A stretch of 64,000 nucleotides of DNA. Source: JAUVUV01 sp964548275 (lineage in GTDB: Bacteria > Gemmatimonadota > Glassbacteria > GWA2-58-10). The stretch is from contig CAZJQI010000001.1 of assembly GCA_964548275.1 (NCBI GenBank), positions 87,430 to 151,429 of the forward strand, in the 5' to 3' direction. Shown here piece after piece: positions 8,599-17,708 of this stretch (positions within the stretch are counted from its first letter, which is position 1; every line of letters starts with the position of its first letter). The translations under genes were made by a program, and so were the position numbers. A model generated the notes under the pieces. The model was not told the origin of the DNA and searched no databases. It worked only from the letters and a program-made list of their open reading frames with translations.

Positions 8599-9503
8599 CA
8601 CGCCTCCTGTTTTTATTACTCGCTGTTTGTTTCCTCTCACCGGTTGGATCCGGCACAGTGCAAGGGGAGCTTTTGGAAGAAGCCGGCAGGGTGACATTTC
8701 TCAAGGGAGAAGTTACGGTAAGCACAGCAGCGGAACCGAAATTGATCAAGGCCGGAGAGACGATAGGGTTGGGCCGGGTTGTGAAAACCGGATCCAATGC
8801 AAAGGTAAAAATAATGCTTCCTGTGAGTAAAACCTTGATAACCATAATGCCTAACACCAAAGTGCGTCTTACAGAGCAGGGAGCCGAGCTGGTCGAGGGG
8901 CCACAGGCGAATCTTGTGGTTAAGAAATTGAAACAGTTGAATCCCAATCCAAAACTTCAGGAACGCAGCACGCACCTGGGAGGTACTTTCGTGCTCAGGA
9001 CAAAGCCACCGAAAGCGGAGCCTCTGAATCTGATGGGTACTTTCTGCCGGGAGACAAGACCTGCTTTTCGCTGGAAAAGCAGGGTACAGGGGAAAATATT
9101 AGTCAGCCTCTACAGGATTGACGAGCCAGAGCCCTCGCAACTGCTCTGGGAGAGTGTAACCTCGGATAGCTCTATGACATATCCCGAGGGGGAACCCGAT
9201 CTGGAGCAAGGCAAAGTATATTATTGGGAACTAAAAACAGAATTACCAGGCGGGCGTGAGTTTTTCAACTCGGCCAAATTCTATGTGCTCTCCACAGAAG
9301 AGAAAAAAAGCTATGAGATGGAAATCGAGCAGCTCGCTTTGCTGGCAGGGGTAGAAGAGGTGGATGATTTTACGTTGGATTTCCTGAAACTCGAGCTTCT
9401 GAACAAATACAATCTAAAGGATGATTTAAAACTGATGGTGAAGGATTTATTGAATAAATACCCGGGAGATAAATATCTTCAGCGGCTGACGAACGAGCTC
9501 TGA
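8595..9503 (+). CDS. FecR-domain exported protein
   Basis: 302 residues with a signal peptide (MTRLLFLLLAVCFLSPVGSG). Residues 28-110 match a FecR domain: GRVTFLKGEVTVS, then GETIGLGRVVKTGSNAKVKI and a strand pair ending TITIMPNTKVRL. FecR domains sit in the periplasm and relay envelope signals. The rest has an immunoglobulin-like strand region (FRWKSRVQGKILVSLYRI; VYYWELKTE) and a helical tail. The start overlaps the cyclase stop by four bases, so the two are almost certainly cotranscribed and may form a periplasmic sensor pair with CHASE2. No anti-sigma segment is seen, so classical sigma-factor control by FecR is not indicated. Confidence 0.82.
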   Translation: MTRLLFLLLAVCFLSPVGSGTVQGELLEEAGRVTFLKGEVTVSTAAEPKLIKAGETIGLGRVVKTGSNAKVKIMLPVSKTLITIMPNTKVRLTEQGAELVEGPQANLVVKKLKQLNPNPKLQERSTHLGGTFVLRTKPPKAEPLNLMGTFCRETRPAFRWKSRVQGKILVSLYRIDEPEPSQLLWESVTSDSSMTYPEGEPDLEQGKVYYWELKTELPGGREFFNSAKFYVLSTEEKKSYEMEIEQLALLAGVEEVDDFTLDFLKLELLNKYNLKDDLKLMVKDLLNKYPGDKYLQRLTNEL

Positions 9504-9728
9504 TTACACGATTACAGATTACGAGGGAACGCTGCAATACTTAGCGCAAACAGGTTTAGTGTTGAGCGTTCACCCGGTACGGCTTTCTATTGAATCACAG
9601 ATTGCCTTTAAAGGTAGAAAAAATAGACTACTTGTTACCGCCAGGCAGTTACGAATTCCTTCGGGCCAAAAGGTTGCTCTTTTGTATGCCGTGAATAAAA
9701 AACCTGTCCGATCAGGGAATGAAAAATT

Positions 9729-12700
9729 ATGGTGATCTGGAAAACTTTTTTTTCAAAAGTATCACCTCTTTTAGCGCTTTTGTTTTTGCTTTTTAGCGCG
9801 ACTAGTCTATTCCCCGATCTCTCCTCCTGGGAAAGCTACAACAAAGCTGGAGAAAAGGCTGTCGAGCAGGGTCTGTATGCTGAGGCCGAGGAGATGTTCC
9901 AGGCTGCCCTGCGAGAAGCCGATAATTTCGGGCCACTAGACCCTCGATTGGCTACCAGCCTGAACAATCTAGCCTTTCTTTACCTGCTCCAGGGCAAATA
10001 TTCCCAAGCAGAACCTATTTTTCTACGGGCGCTGGAGATACAGGAAAAAATCCTTAGTCCCAACCATCCAGAGATAGCGGCAATATTGAACAACCTGGGG
10101 GAGCTTTATAACGCTCAGGGAAAATATGACCGGGCTGAGGAATTATTTCAGCAGGCCCTGGAAATTCGGGAAAAAACCCTGGGTCCGGATCGACAGGAGG
10201 TGTCCACCTCGCTGAAAAACCTGGCGCAGCTTTATTACATTAAAGGTAAATATTCAACAGCCGAGAAACTCTATCAGCGGTCGCTTTCAATCCAGGTGAA
10301 AGCCCTGGGAGCTGAAAATCCCGTGGTGGCTGAAACATTGAACGAATTAGCAAAACTCCACGCAGCCCAGGGCAATTATGGCCTGGCAGACACCACTTAC
10401 AAAAGGGCCCTTGCTTTACAAGAAAATGCTTATGGAGTTGAGCATCCCAAGTTAGCTGAAACCTTAAACAATATTGGAAGATTTTACATGGAACTTGGCC
10501 GATATACCCGGGCCGAACCATTCCTCAAAAGGGCGCTGGATATGAACGAGCGTTTTCTCGGCCAGGACAATCTGAAGCTTGCTGCGAGTCTGAACGATCT
10601 GGCGGAACTCTACAAAATATTGGGTTCTTTGACCAGCGCGGAATCTCTTTACCTGCGAGCGTTAGAAATAAAAGAAAAATTTCTAGGCCCGGTTCATCCC
10701 GAAATTGCCACATCTTTGAACAATCTTGGGGGACTCTTTAAGCTTCAGGGCAAATATGCACAGGCAGAGGCAATTTATCTTCGATCTTTGGAGACAATGA
10801 ACCTGGTGGCTGAGAAGGATAATCCAATTTTGGCCGGCACCATGCGTGATTTAGCAGTACTCTATCAAGCTCAAGGCAGGTATGCCAAAGCCGAATCCAT
10901 TTTCACCCAGGTTCTTGAAATAAAAAAAACAACATTGGATCCGGAACATCCTCTTACAGCTAAATCAATAAGTGATTTGGGCTTGCTTTATTATGCGCAG
11001 GGCAAATATGCACAGGCAGAGACTTTTAACAAGCGGGCGTTGGGGATTTTAGAAAAGTCATTGGGATCTGAGCATCCGGATGTGGCCGTTTCCCTGAGTA
11101 ATCTGGCAAAACTTTACGTTGCCCGTGGAAAGTTAGATGCGGCAGAAGGTCTTTTCAAACGAGCTTTGAATATCCTTGAAAAAAAACTGGGCCAGGATCA
11201 TCCTGGGGTTGCGAGCTTAATGACAAATTTGGCGATCCTCTATAAACATTTGAGAGAATATTCTGAAGCCGAGACCCTGCAAATTCAAAGCCTGGCGGTT
11301 TTGGAGAAGTCTTTTGGGCCGGAACACCCGGATGTAGCCGCCTCTTTAAACAATTTAGGGGAAATTTATCGGATTCAAGGCAAATTTGACAGGGCCGAGC
11401 CAATACTTAAGCGTGCGTTGGAAATCAGTCAAAAGGTATTGGGACAGTCTCATCCTAATTCGGCAATGATGCTATGGAATCTGGCCGAACTTTATAGACT
11501 CCAGGGGCAATATGCTGCGGCTGAGCCTCTATACGATCTTGCATTGGTCTATGGAGAAAAGGCCTTAGGCAGGAATCATCCACATGTGGCAAATTGTCTT
11601 ACCGGTAAGGCCGTGATTGAAATTGCGCGCAATCGCCCGATCCAGGCATTGTCTTACTTGCGGCGTGCCATTTTTATTGATGATTATATGCTGGATAATG
11701 TTTTCTCCATTGCTTCGGAACGAGATAAATTTTCATTTCTGGCTACGGTGGCTCACAGGTTTGAGATGATGCAAAGCTTGGTGTCCAGGAAACTGAGTAC
11801 TGATGAAAAAGCAGTACGGACAGCCTTCGAGGTGGCGCTTCGCAGGAAAGGTGTGGTATTAGATGCTCTCTCCCGTGAGAGGATGGCACTGTTGTTTTCC
11901 GATGATCCCAGGTTGGTTGAAATTGCAAAGCGGATTCAAGTTGTCGCCGCTCGATTTTCTTCACTAACTCTAGGAGGACCAAAAGAACTCACTTCCGAAT
12001 TATATATAAACCAACTCGCCGAACTTGAGGCTGAGAAGGAGCAATTGGAAGAGGAATTAGCCCGAATGAGCAAGGTTTATGCTACGAGTCGTCGAAGCAA
12101 ACAGGTAAACATTGATAGATTGCGCGAGGCAATGGAGCCGGGTAATGTTTTGGTGGAGTATGTAGGTTTTAGATTGTTTGATTTCCTGGCGACGGATAAT
12201 AAAATCTGGGGCGGTGAACATTACCTCGTCTTCGTTCTTACAGCCGATCGAAATTCCGTTCCGAAATTGATTGACCTGGGAGAAGCGGAGCCCATTGATG
12301 ATGCGGTACGTGCCTTCCGCCGGGAGATTACGATGGCTCCCCGATCAATCAATCTGCATGGAGAAAAAAGGGCGGAACGACAATTAGCGGAAAAGGGAGC
12401 GCTACTGTATGAATTAGCAATCTCTCCGATAATGGAGGCAGTTGGAGAAAGTTCGGTGATATATCTTGCCACAGACGGTGAACTGAATTTAATTCCTTTC
12501 GGGGTGCTTCAAGATAATAATGGGCAGTATTTAGCCGAAAATTATCGGTTCCTCTACCTTTCCTGTGGACGGGACTTGCTCAGGTTCACCTCGGATGAAG
12601 TTTCCGGCCAGGATGTCCTGGTTATAGCTGACCCGGATTATAATTCAACTCACCCCACTCTTATCAAAGAATATAAGCAATCTGCCGATGCTCAATCTTC

Positions 12701-13454
12701 GCAGGATAGATTGGAACATTTACAACGCTCGGTTGATTTCGAACAATATGAGTGGTATCCTCTGCCCGGCACTCGCCAGGAAGCCGAAGCAATTATCAAT
12801 ATTTTCTCTGGACAACAAGTACTGTCTTTTTTGGGGAATCAAGCCAGGGAAGAGGTAATCAAAGGATTGCGGTCTCCGCGGATCCTGCATATGGCCACCC
12901 ACGGTTTTTTCCTTGAAGAGCGAGACTGGTCTGGATTATTGGAGAAAGAAAAAGGAACACAAAGTTATCTCACCAAAGGATCCTCTGGCCTATCAGAGCC
13001 ATTAGCTTTAATAGTTGAAAATCCCTTGTTGCGCTCAGGGCTGGTTCTGGCCGGGGCCAATCGCCTTGGACAGGAATCCTCGCTGCAAGAAGGAGAGGAT
13101 GGCGTTTTGACCGCATTGGAGATTTCAGGAATTCCGTTGTGGGGAACAGAATTGGTAGTTTTGAGCGCTTGTGAAACAGGCGTAGGCGAAGCTCGTCGCG
13201 GGGAGGGAGTATTCGGATTGCGCCGGGCATTCCAATTGTCAGGATCAAGAACAGTGGTTATGACTTTATGGTCCATCCCGGATATAGAGACTGCCTCCTT
13301 AATAACCAATTTTTATGGCAGGTTGAATGAGGGAGTTGGAAAAGCCAGGGCTTTACACGAAGCTTCCCTGTCAATGATGGAAGCACGGCGTAAACAGTAT
13401 GGTGCAGCGCATCCACTATTCTGGGGGGCTTTTATCTGTATAGGTGAATTTTAA
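9729..13454 (+). CDS. Exported TPR-CHAT peptidase-like protein
   Basis: 1241 residues. Residues 10-30 are hydrophobic and look like a signal peptide. About 15 tetratricopeptide repeats of 42 residues follow (kinesin-light-chain type, e.g. LNNLGELYNAQGKYDRAEEL, with a recurring HPEIA/HPDVA linker). The C-terminal CHAT domain (about 860-1240) is a caspase-fold peptidase: the dyad is intact, His1058 in HMATHGFF and Cys1148 in VLSACETGVG, followed by RGEGVFGLRRAF and VVMTLWSIPD. CHAT proteins in other systems cleave partner proteins after a TPR-detected trigger. Here the gene is 225 bp downstream of the CHASE2-cyclase/FecR pair on the same strand. Substrate unknown; exported location is inferred from the N-terminus only. 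Confidence 0.9.
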   Translation: MVIWKTFFSKVSPLLALLFLLFSATSLFPDLSSWESYNKAGEKAVEQGLYAEAEEMFQAALREADNFGPLDPRLATSLNNLAFLYLLQGKYSQAEPIFLRALEIQEKILSPNHPEIAAILNNLGELYNAQGKYDRAEELFQQALEIREKTLGPDRQEVSTSLKNLAQLYYIKGKYSTAEKLYQRSLSIQVKALGAENPVVAETLNELAKLHAAQGNYGLADTTYKRALALQENAYGVEHPKLAETLNNIGRFYMELGRYTRAEPFLKRALDMNERFLGQDNLKLAASLNDLAELYKILGSLTSAESLYLRALEIKEKFLGPVHPEIATSLNNLGGLFKLQGKYAQAEAIYLRSLETMNLVAEKDNPILAGTMRDLAVLYQAQGRYAKAESIFTQVLEIKKTTLDPEHPLTAKSISDLGLLYYAQGKYAQAETFNKRALGILEKSLGSEHPDVAVSLSNLAKLYVARGKLDAAEGLFKRALNILEKKLGQDHPGVASLMTNLAILYKHLREYSEAETLQIQSLAVLEKSFGPEHPDVAASLNNLGEIYRIQGKFDRAEPILKRALEISQKVLGQSHPNSAMMLWNLAELYRLQGQYAAAEPLYDLALVYGEKALGRNHPHVANCLTGKAVIEIARNRPIQALSYLRRAIFIDDYMLDNVFSIASERDKFSFLATVAHRFEMMQSLVSRKLSTDEKAVRTAFEVALRRKGVVLDALSRERMALLFSDDPRLVEIAKRIQVVAARFSSLTLGGPKELTSELYINQLAELEAEKEQLEEELARMSKVYATSRRSKQVNIDRLREAMEPGNVLVEYVGFRLFDFLATDNKIWGGEHYLVFVLTADRNSVPKLIDLGEAEPIDDAVRAFRREITMAPRSINLHGEKRAERQLAEKGALLYELAISPIMEAVGESSVIYLATDGELNLIPFGVLQDNNGQYLAENYRFLYLSCGRDLLRFTSDEVSGQDVLVIADPDYNSTHPTLIKEYKQSADAQSSQDRLEHLQRSVDFEQYEWYPLPGTRQEAEAIINIFSGQQVLSFLGNQAREEVIKGLRSPRILHMATHGFFLEERDWSGLLEKEKGTQSYLTKGSSGLSEPLALIVENPLLRSGLVLAGANRLGQESSLQEGEDGVLTALEISGIPLWGTELVVLSACETGVGEARRGEGVFGLRRAFQLSGSRTVVMTLWSIPDIETASLITNFYGRLNEGVGKARALHEASLSMMEARRKQYGAAHPLFWGAFICIGEF

Positions 13455-13490
13455 TCGGAAAAAATTCCTCGAAGCTTTGCTTCAGGGTAA
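13452..13490 (+). repeat. 39-bp intergenic hairpin repeat, copy 1
   Basis: Matches 36 of 39 bases with the copy at 63681-63719. The core folds as CCTCGAAGC-TTT-GCTTCAGGG (13467-13487). Two of the three differences fall in the stem, at paired positions: one copy loses a pair where the other gains one. Both copies lie just behind a CDS stop codon (this copy overlaps the CHAT stop). No T-run follows, so it is not a simple terminator. Confidence 0.65.
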
Positions 13491-13693
13491 CCCGCCCCAG
13501 GGGAACAGCAGGTAATCCCCCTTAAGAAATCGATCAATAGGGCCTCTAATTAATCGTGTCCAAAATGCGCTGAACTCTAAAAGATAACTATATTTCAGGT
13601 GTTGACAGGTACAATTGGAAAAAATCCTACCAAAACAGAAATGATAAAAATAGACGGCATCCGCTTAAATCCGCAGATACCGCCTAACTAACA

Positions 13694-13780
13694 TGGTGCC
13701 GGCGGACGGAGTCGAACCGTCATGAGGTCGCCCCCGCGGGATTTTGAGTCCCGTGTGTCTACCAGTTTCACCACGCCGGC
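13694..13780 (-). tRNA. tRNA-Leu(CAA)
   Basis: Reading the minus strand, the 7-bp acceptor stem is GCCGGCG/CGCCGGC with an encoded CCA. The anticodon stem CGGGA/UCCCG holds loop CUCAAAA, giving anticodon CAA (Leu, UUG codons). A long variable arm with a short GC stem follows, as in all leucine tRNAs, and the T-arm is GACGG-UUCGACU-CCGUC. The total of 87 bases is normal for class II tRNAs. It lies alone between the CHAT gene and the phosphomutase gene. Confidence 0.96.
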
Positions 13781-13816
13781 AAAATCAGACCAATTGCCAG
13801 ATCTATTTTTCCAAAA

Positions 13817-13845
13817 AATATACACCACTGCCTGGGATAAATCAA
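13817..13845 (-). promoter_or_regulatory. Sigma-70-type promoter of tRNA-Leu
   Basis: On the minus strand, TTGATT (13840-13845) is followed by a 17-base spacer and TATATT (13817-13822). Transcription would start near 13808, about 28 bases before the tRNA 5' end, a normal leader for processing. Confidence 0.6.
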
Positions 13846-13931
13846 CGTTCAAGCACAACCAATAACCCAACCAGCCTTTTGACCGGAGGTTTCGATATTG
13901 GCAAGTTATAAATATCAGGATGTTTTTTATG

Positions 13932-13960
13932 TTGTCTGGACTGCGAATAAGATTTAAATT
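13932..13960 (+). promoter_or_regulatory. Possible sigma-70-type promoter of the phosphomutase gene
   Basis: TTGTCT (13932-13937), a 17-base spacer and TAAATT (13955-13960) lie about 80 bases ahead of the phosphomutase start. The spacing is ideal but both boxes are imperfect in an AT-rich stretch. Confidence 0.38.
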
Positions 13961-14042
13961 TTATTAATACAATAACCTGAGATTATACGGCTTTTTTTCT
14001 AAAAAATTAACGGAAGTCTGGTTTAATAAAATGGAAGGTGCA

Positions 14043-15818
14043 ATGCTTGATCCACAGATAGAGAAAAAGGCCCGAAGTTGGATGGGGCCGGAATTCGGAC
14101 CGGGAGTCAGGGAAGAGATCCAGAAACTTTTCGACAATGAATCCTGGGATGAATTGACCGATCGCTTTTACCAGGATCTGGAATTCGGCACCGGCGGTAT
14201 AAGGGGAATTCTGGGAGCGGGGACCAACCGGATGAATGAATATATGATCCGCATGACCACTCAGGGGCTGGCAAACTACATTCTCAAACAGGACGGCTCG
14301 GGCGATCTCTCAGTGGCTATTGCCCACGACCCCCGCCACAAAAGCGAAGCATTCGCCCTGGAGACTGCCCTGGTGCTCGCTGCAAACGGAATTACCGCCC
14401 ACCTTTTCATAGAACTTCGACCTACCCCTGTGCTTTCTTTTGCAGTACGTCACCTGAAGGCCACCGCAGGAGTGGTGATAACCGCCAGCCATAATCCACC
14501 GGAATATAACGGCTACAAAGTGAACTGGAGCGATGGAGGCCAGATCGTGCCGCCGCAAGATAAGGGGATTATCGAGGAGGTGCGCAAGGTAAAATCGCTC
14601 AGCCAGGTCAAGTGGATTCCCCGTGCCCAAGCCGAACGAAAAGGCCTTCTTCACTGGATTGGCCCCGATGTGGACGAGGCGTATCTCGATCAGGTCGCTG
14701 CTCAGATCGTGCAGCAGGATGTCGTACAAGCCGCCGCGGAATCCCTGGGTATTGTTTATACTCCCATTCACGGGACCGGAGTAACCATGGTTCCCCGGGC
14801 GCTGGAACGCATGGGCCTGAAACGGGTCGAGGTGCTGGAGAGCCAGCGCGATCCTGACCCCGACTTTTCCACGGTGGAAACCCCCAATCCCGAGGAAAAA
14901 ACCGCACTGAAACTCGCAATCGAACGGGCCAGGGAAACCGGCGCACAGTTGGTTATCGCCACCGACCCGGACTGCGACCGGATGGGGTTGGCTTTCCGCG
15001 AAAAAGATGGGGATTTCGTCCTGCTTAACGGCCACCAGATCGGTTCAATTTTCTGCCATTACCTTCTCAACCAGCTTTCCCGCAGGGGCAAGCTGCCGGC
15101 CAAGCCGGTGATAATCAAAACAATTGTCACTACGGAGCTCCAAAAGGCCATTTCAGAGAGTTACGGTGCTGAATTGGTTGACGTGCTTACCGGCTTTAAA
15201 TATATCGGTGAGCAGATGTACCTGATGGAAAAAGAGCAGTCGGGGCGAACCTTCATTTTCGGGGGAGAGGAAAGCTACGGTTATCTGGCAGGAACTTATG
15301 CTCGAGATAAGGATGCGGTAGTAAGCTCCCAGCTTGCTGCCGAGATTGCTGCCTGGTGCTCCACCCAGGGCAAAACCCTCGGAGATTATATGGATGATAT
15401 CTACCGTAAGTACGGATATTATCTCGAAAAAGGAAGCTCGCTGACACTAAAGGGTCGTGAAGGAGCAGAGAAGATAGCAGGCTTGATGGAACATTTCCGC
15501 ACCCAGACTCCTGAAAGGATATCCGGGAGAAAAGTAGTGGGTGTCTGGGACCTGATTCCCGGCGAAAAGGTGAGCCTGGAGACAGGTGAGAAAGTCAAAA
15601 CCAATCTGCCCAAGGCCAATGTGCTCATATTTTACCTGGAGGATAACGGCAGTGTCGCGATACGCCCCAGCGGAACCGAGCCTAAGGTCAAGTTCTACTT
15701 TGCGCTGAAAAAAGACGTGGGGGAGGCTGCTCTGAAACAGGTCAAAGAGGACACCCGGAAAGGCATTGAGAAAATCGAGACCGATTTGATGGCAATGGCC
15801 GAACGGTTTCTTGAATGA
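14043..15818 (+). CDS. pgcA: Phosphoglucomutase / phosphomannomutase (PgcA type)
   Basis: 591 residues of the alpha-D-phosphohexomutase family, converting glucose- or mannose-6-phosphate to the 1-phosphate and so feeding nucleotide-sugar synthesis. All signature loops are present: the phosphoserine loop TASHNPPEYNGYK (Ser149), the metal loop ATDPDCDRMG (Asp308, 310, 312), the sugar loop GGEESYG, and the phosphate loop RPSGTEPKVK. Length matches the long PgcA/PGM2-like subgroup. I prefer ATG 14043 because GGAAGG (14033-14038) precedes it; ATG 14031 is in frame with no ribosome binding site. Glucose versus mannose preference cannot be told from these motifs. Its product would supply the glycan locus at 53-63 kb. 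Confidence 0.93.
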   Translation: MLDPQIEKKARSWMGPEFGPGVREEIQKLFDNESWDELTDRFYQDLEFGTGGIRGILGAGTNRMNEYMIRMTTQGLANYILKQDGSGDLSVAIAHDPRHKSEAFALETALVLAANGITAHLFIELRPTPVLSFAVRHLKATAGVVITASHNPPEYNGYKVNWSDGGQIVPPQDKGIIEEVRKVKSLSQVKWIPRAQAERKGLLHWIGPDVDEAYLDQVAAQIVQQDVVQAAAESLGIVYTPIHGTGVTMVPRALERMGLKRVEVLESQRDPDPDFSTVETPNPEEKTALKLAIERARETGAQLVIATDPDCDRMGLAFREKDGDFVLLNGHQIGSIFCHYLLNQLSRRGKLPAKPVIIKTIVTTELQKAISESYGAELVDVLTGFKYIGEQMYLMEKEQSGRTFIFGGEESYGYLAGTYARDKDAVVSSQLAAEIAAWCSTQGKTLGDYMDDIYRKYGYYLEKGSSLTLKGREGAEKIAGLMEHFRTQTPERISGRKVVGVWDLIPGEKVSLETGEKVKTNLPKANVLIFYLEDNGSVAIRPSGTEPKVKFYFALKKDVGEAALKQVKEDTRKGIEKIETDLMAMAERFLE

Positions 15819-15862
15819 AAGGAGAAATCGATAGAGAAAAGAGAGCGGAAAAAGCTCGGGCA

Positions 15863-16783
15863 TTAAAGCAGCGTGAGAAAACCCCTCCCGTTTAGCCCGG
15901 CGGCGCGGGCTTGCTCCACAACGGAGCGAAGTTCCGCGTATGTCGGCCGCCTGCCGATTTGTTCGTCGCCCACCGCAGAGTGGCACGGACGGTACTGATC
16001 CATGATATTTACATAGGAATCAGGGGAAAGCTCGCGGGCGATCCAGGCCGCCCATTGGGCCGTTCCGGCAAGCTCCCCCGGCATGACAAGGTGTCTTATC
16101 AACATCCCCCGGACAGCTATCCCTTCAGAGCCGATTTCCAGATCTCCTACCTGTACGTGCATTGCAAGAATTGCTTCCCGCGCCCGTGTCCCGTAATCCT
16201 TGGCTTTGAGGAAACGTGCTGCAATCGTGTCATCGTAGAATTTCGTATCCGGCATGTAAATATCAAACATACCATCCAGACAGGCCAGCACCTCCAGGCT
16301 TTCATACCCGCCGCAGTTGTAAACAAGTGGAACCGAAAGCCCACCTCTGGCGGCAATCACCAGCGCAGAGACGATTGCGTGTATGTAGTGGGTGGGAGTG
16401 ACAAAGTTGATATTGTGGCAGCCCTGGCGCTGAAGGTCGATCATCAGCGAGGCAAGCTCCTTGTTGCTTAAAGCATGTCCCGGATCCAGTCCCTGGCTTA
16501 TTTCCCAGTTCTGGCAGAATTTGCAGCGCAGATTACAACCACAGAAAAAGATCGTTCCCGATCCCAGGCGGCCGACCAGCGGGGCTTCCTCGCCGAAATG
16601 GGCAAAAGCACTGCTCACCCTGGCTTCCAAAGGCGAATCGCAGATCCCCAGTTTGTCAGAGGTGCGATCCACCTGGCAGCAGTGGGGGCAGAGAGCGCAG
16701 GGCGAGGAGAGTTCGGCGAGCTTTTCCGCACGTTCTTCCAGTTCACCCTGTTCGTAGAGTTCCAGATAGGAAGGGCTGGACAT
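15863..16783 (-). CDS. Radical SAM protein, PflX/PflA-like
   Basis: 306 residues. The radical SAM cluster motif is complete: Cys83, Cys87 and Cys90 in CGCNLRCKFCQNW. An N-terminal cysteine-rich segment (CALCPHCC, residues 29-36, plus Cys48) is typical of the PflX branch (COG1313) of pyruvate formate-lyase activating-enzyme relatives. Downstream motifs NINFVTPTHY, VYNCGGYES and DIYMPDTKF also match that branch. No glycyl radical enzyme is encoded nearby, so the usual partner is missing from the window and the substrate is unknown. It starts 12 bases after the stop of a TPR gene, forming a two-gene minus-strand operon, and runs convergent to the phosphomutase gene. Confidence 0.87.
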   Translation of the reverse strand: MSSPSYLELYEQGELEERAEKLAELSSPCALCPHCCQVDRTSDKLGICDSPLEARVSSAFAHFGEEAPLVGRLGSGTIFFCGCNLRCKFCQNWEISQGLDPGHALSNKELASLMIDLQRQGCHNINFVTPTHYIHAIVSALVIAARGGLSVPLVYNCGGYESLEVLACLDGMFDIYMPDTKFYDDTIAARFLKAKDYGTRAREAILAMHVQVGDLEIGSEGIAVRGMLIRHLVMPGELAGTAQWAAWIARELSPDSYVNIMDQYRPCHSAVGDEQIGRRPTYAELRSVVEQARAAGLNGRGFLTLL

Positions 16784-16795
16784 GGACCTTGATTT

Positions 16796-17608
16796 TCAGG
16801 GGTTTTCCCGGATGTAAAGGATTTCAGAGATTACCTGGCGGTTGTTTTCGATAATGATTTTGCTTCTTTCGATGAGCTTCTGGCAAGTGGCGGCCAGCTT
16901 TTCATCCTCGGCGGCTATCTGGTAGTCTGCCAGAGCGCTTTCGCGCAGTTCGGTTGCCTCAAGCATTTTTTCTTCGATTATCCGGCCATCGCGGATTGCA
17001 TCCTCGTAATTAAAATTATCGTCCTCTGCCCTGTCCAGGCGCTGGGCCAGCCTGTCGACAATCTGTCCGCGCAGACGGTAATAAATCGAGCCACGGGACA
17101 GGGAAATGGCCTGGTTGACATGTTTGAGTGCCGATCGCAAACGGCCACGGCCCATTTCGATCCCGGCGATTTTGCCAAGGATTATCGCTTTCTCAGTATC
17201 GTTAGCTGTTTCCAGGGCCTTGGCGTAATATTTGTGAGACTTGTCTGTTTGTTTGAGCAGCCGCGCACTTTCAGCAGCCTGAAGGTACAGATAGGGGTAG
17301 AGGGAATCCCGGCTGGCGACCCACTCGAACTGCTCCAGCGCTGGAGCTGGCTGGTCTGTCCTGAGATAGGCCATGCCCAGGGCAAAACGAAGCTTCACCC
17401 TGTCAACCAGGTCGGTTTCTCCGATCAGGCTGTCGGCAGCTAAAAACAGAGGGATACACCTGGCATAATCACCGGCGGAATAGGCCTCAATCGCCTCGTT
17501 ATAATTTTTTGCGCCCTGTTTTTCGGCCTCGGTTTCTGCAACACGTTTCTGGGCTATTAAAATTGAGGCGAATCCGAGAAACAGAATAACCAGCAACAGC
17601 CGTCTCAT
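16796..17608 (-). CDS. Exported TPR-repeat protein
   Basis: 270 residues with a signal peptide (MRRLLLVILFLGFASILIAQ). The rest is helical with TPR-like units, for example GAKNYNEAIEAYSAGDYARC, LRFALGMAYLRTDQPAPALE and ALKHVNQAISLSRG. A periplasmic adaptor role is inferred. It is followed 12 bases later by the radical SAM gene and separated from the next upstream gene by a strong terminator, so it likely begins its own transcript. Confidence 0.72.
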   Translation of the reverse strand: MRRLLLVILFLGFASILIAQKRVAETEAEKQGAKNYNEAIEAYSAGDYARCIPLFLAADSLIGETDLVDRVKLRFALGMAYLRTDQPAPALEQFEWVASRDSLYPYLYLQAAESARLLKQTDKSHKYYAKALETANDTEKAIILGKIAGIEMGRGRLRSALKHVNQAISLSRGSIYYRLRGQIVDRLAQRLDRAEDDNFNYEDAIRDGRIIEEKMLEATELRESALADYQIAAEDEKLAATCQKLIERSKIIIENNRQVISEILYIRENP

Positions 17609-17644
17609 AAGCTATCTCCACACAGAACAGAAACTTTATTCCAG

Positions 17645-17681
17645 ATAAAAAGAGGCCGCATCTGCCGTTCTGGATGCGGCC
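17645..17681 (-). terminator. Intrinsic terminator of the 17709-19394 gene
   Basis: On the minus strand GGCCGCATC pairs with GATGCGGCC around a 10-base loop (arms at 17673-17681 and 17654-17662), followed by TCTTTTTATC. Stem, loop and T-run are all in place 28 bases beyond the stop codon. Confidence 0.88.
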
Positions 17682-17708
17682 CCGCCATAATCGGCGTGTC
17701 TTTATGGT

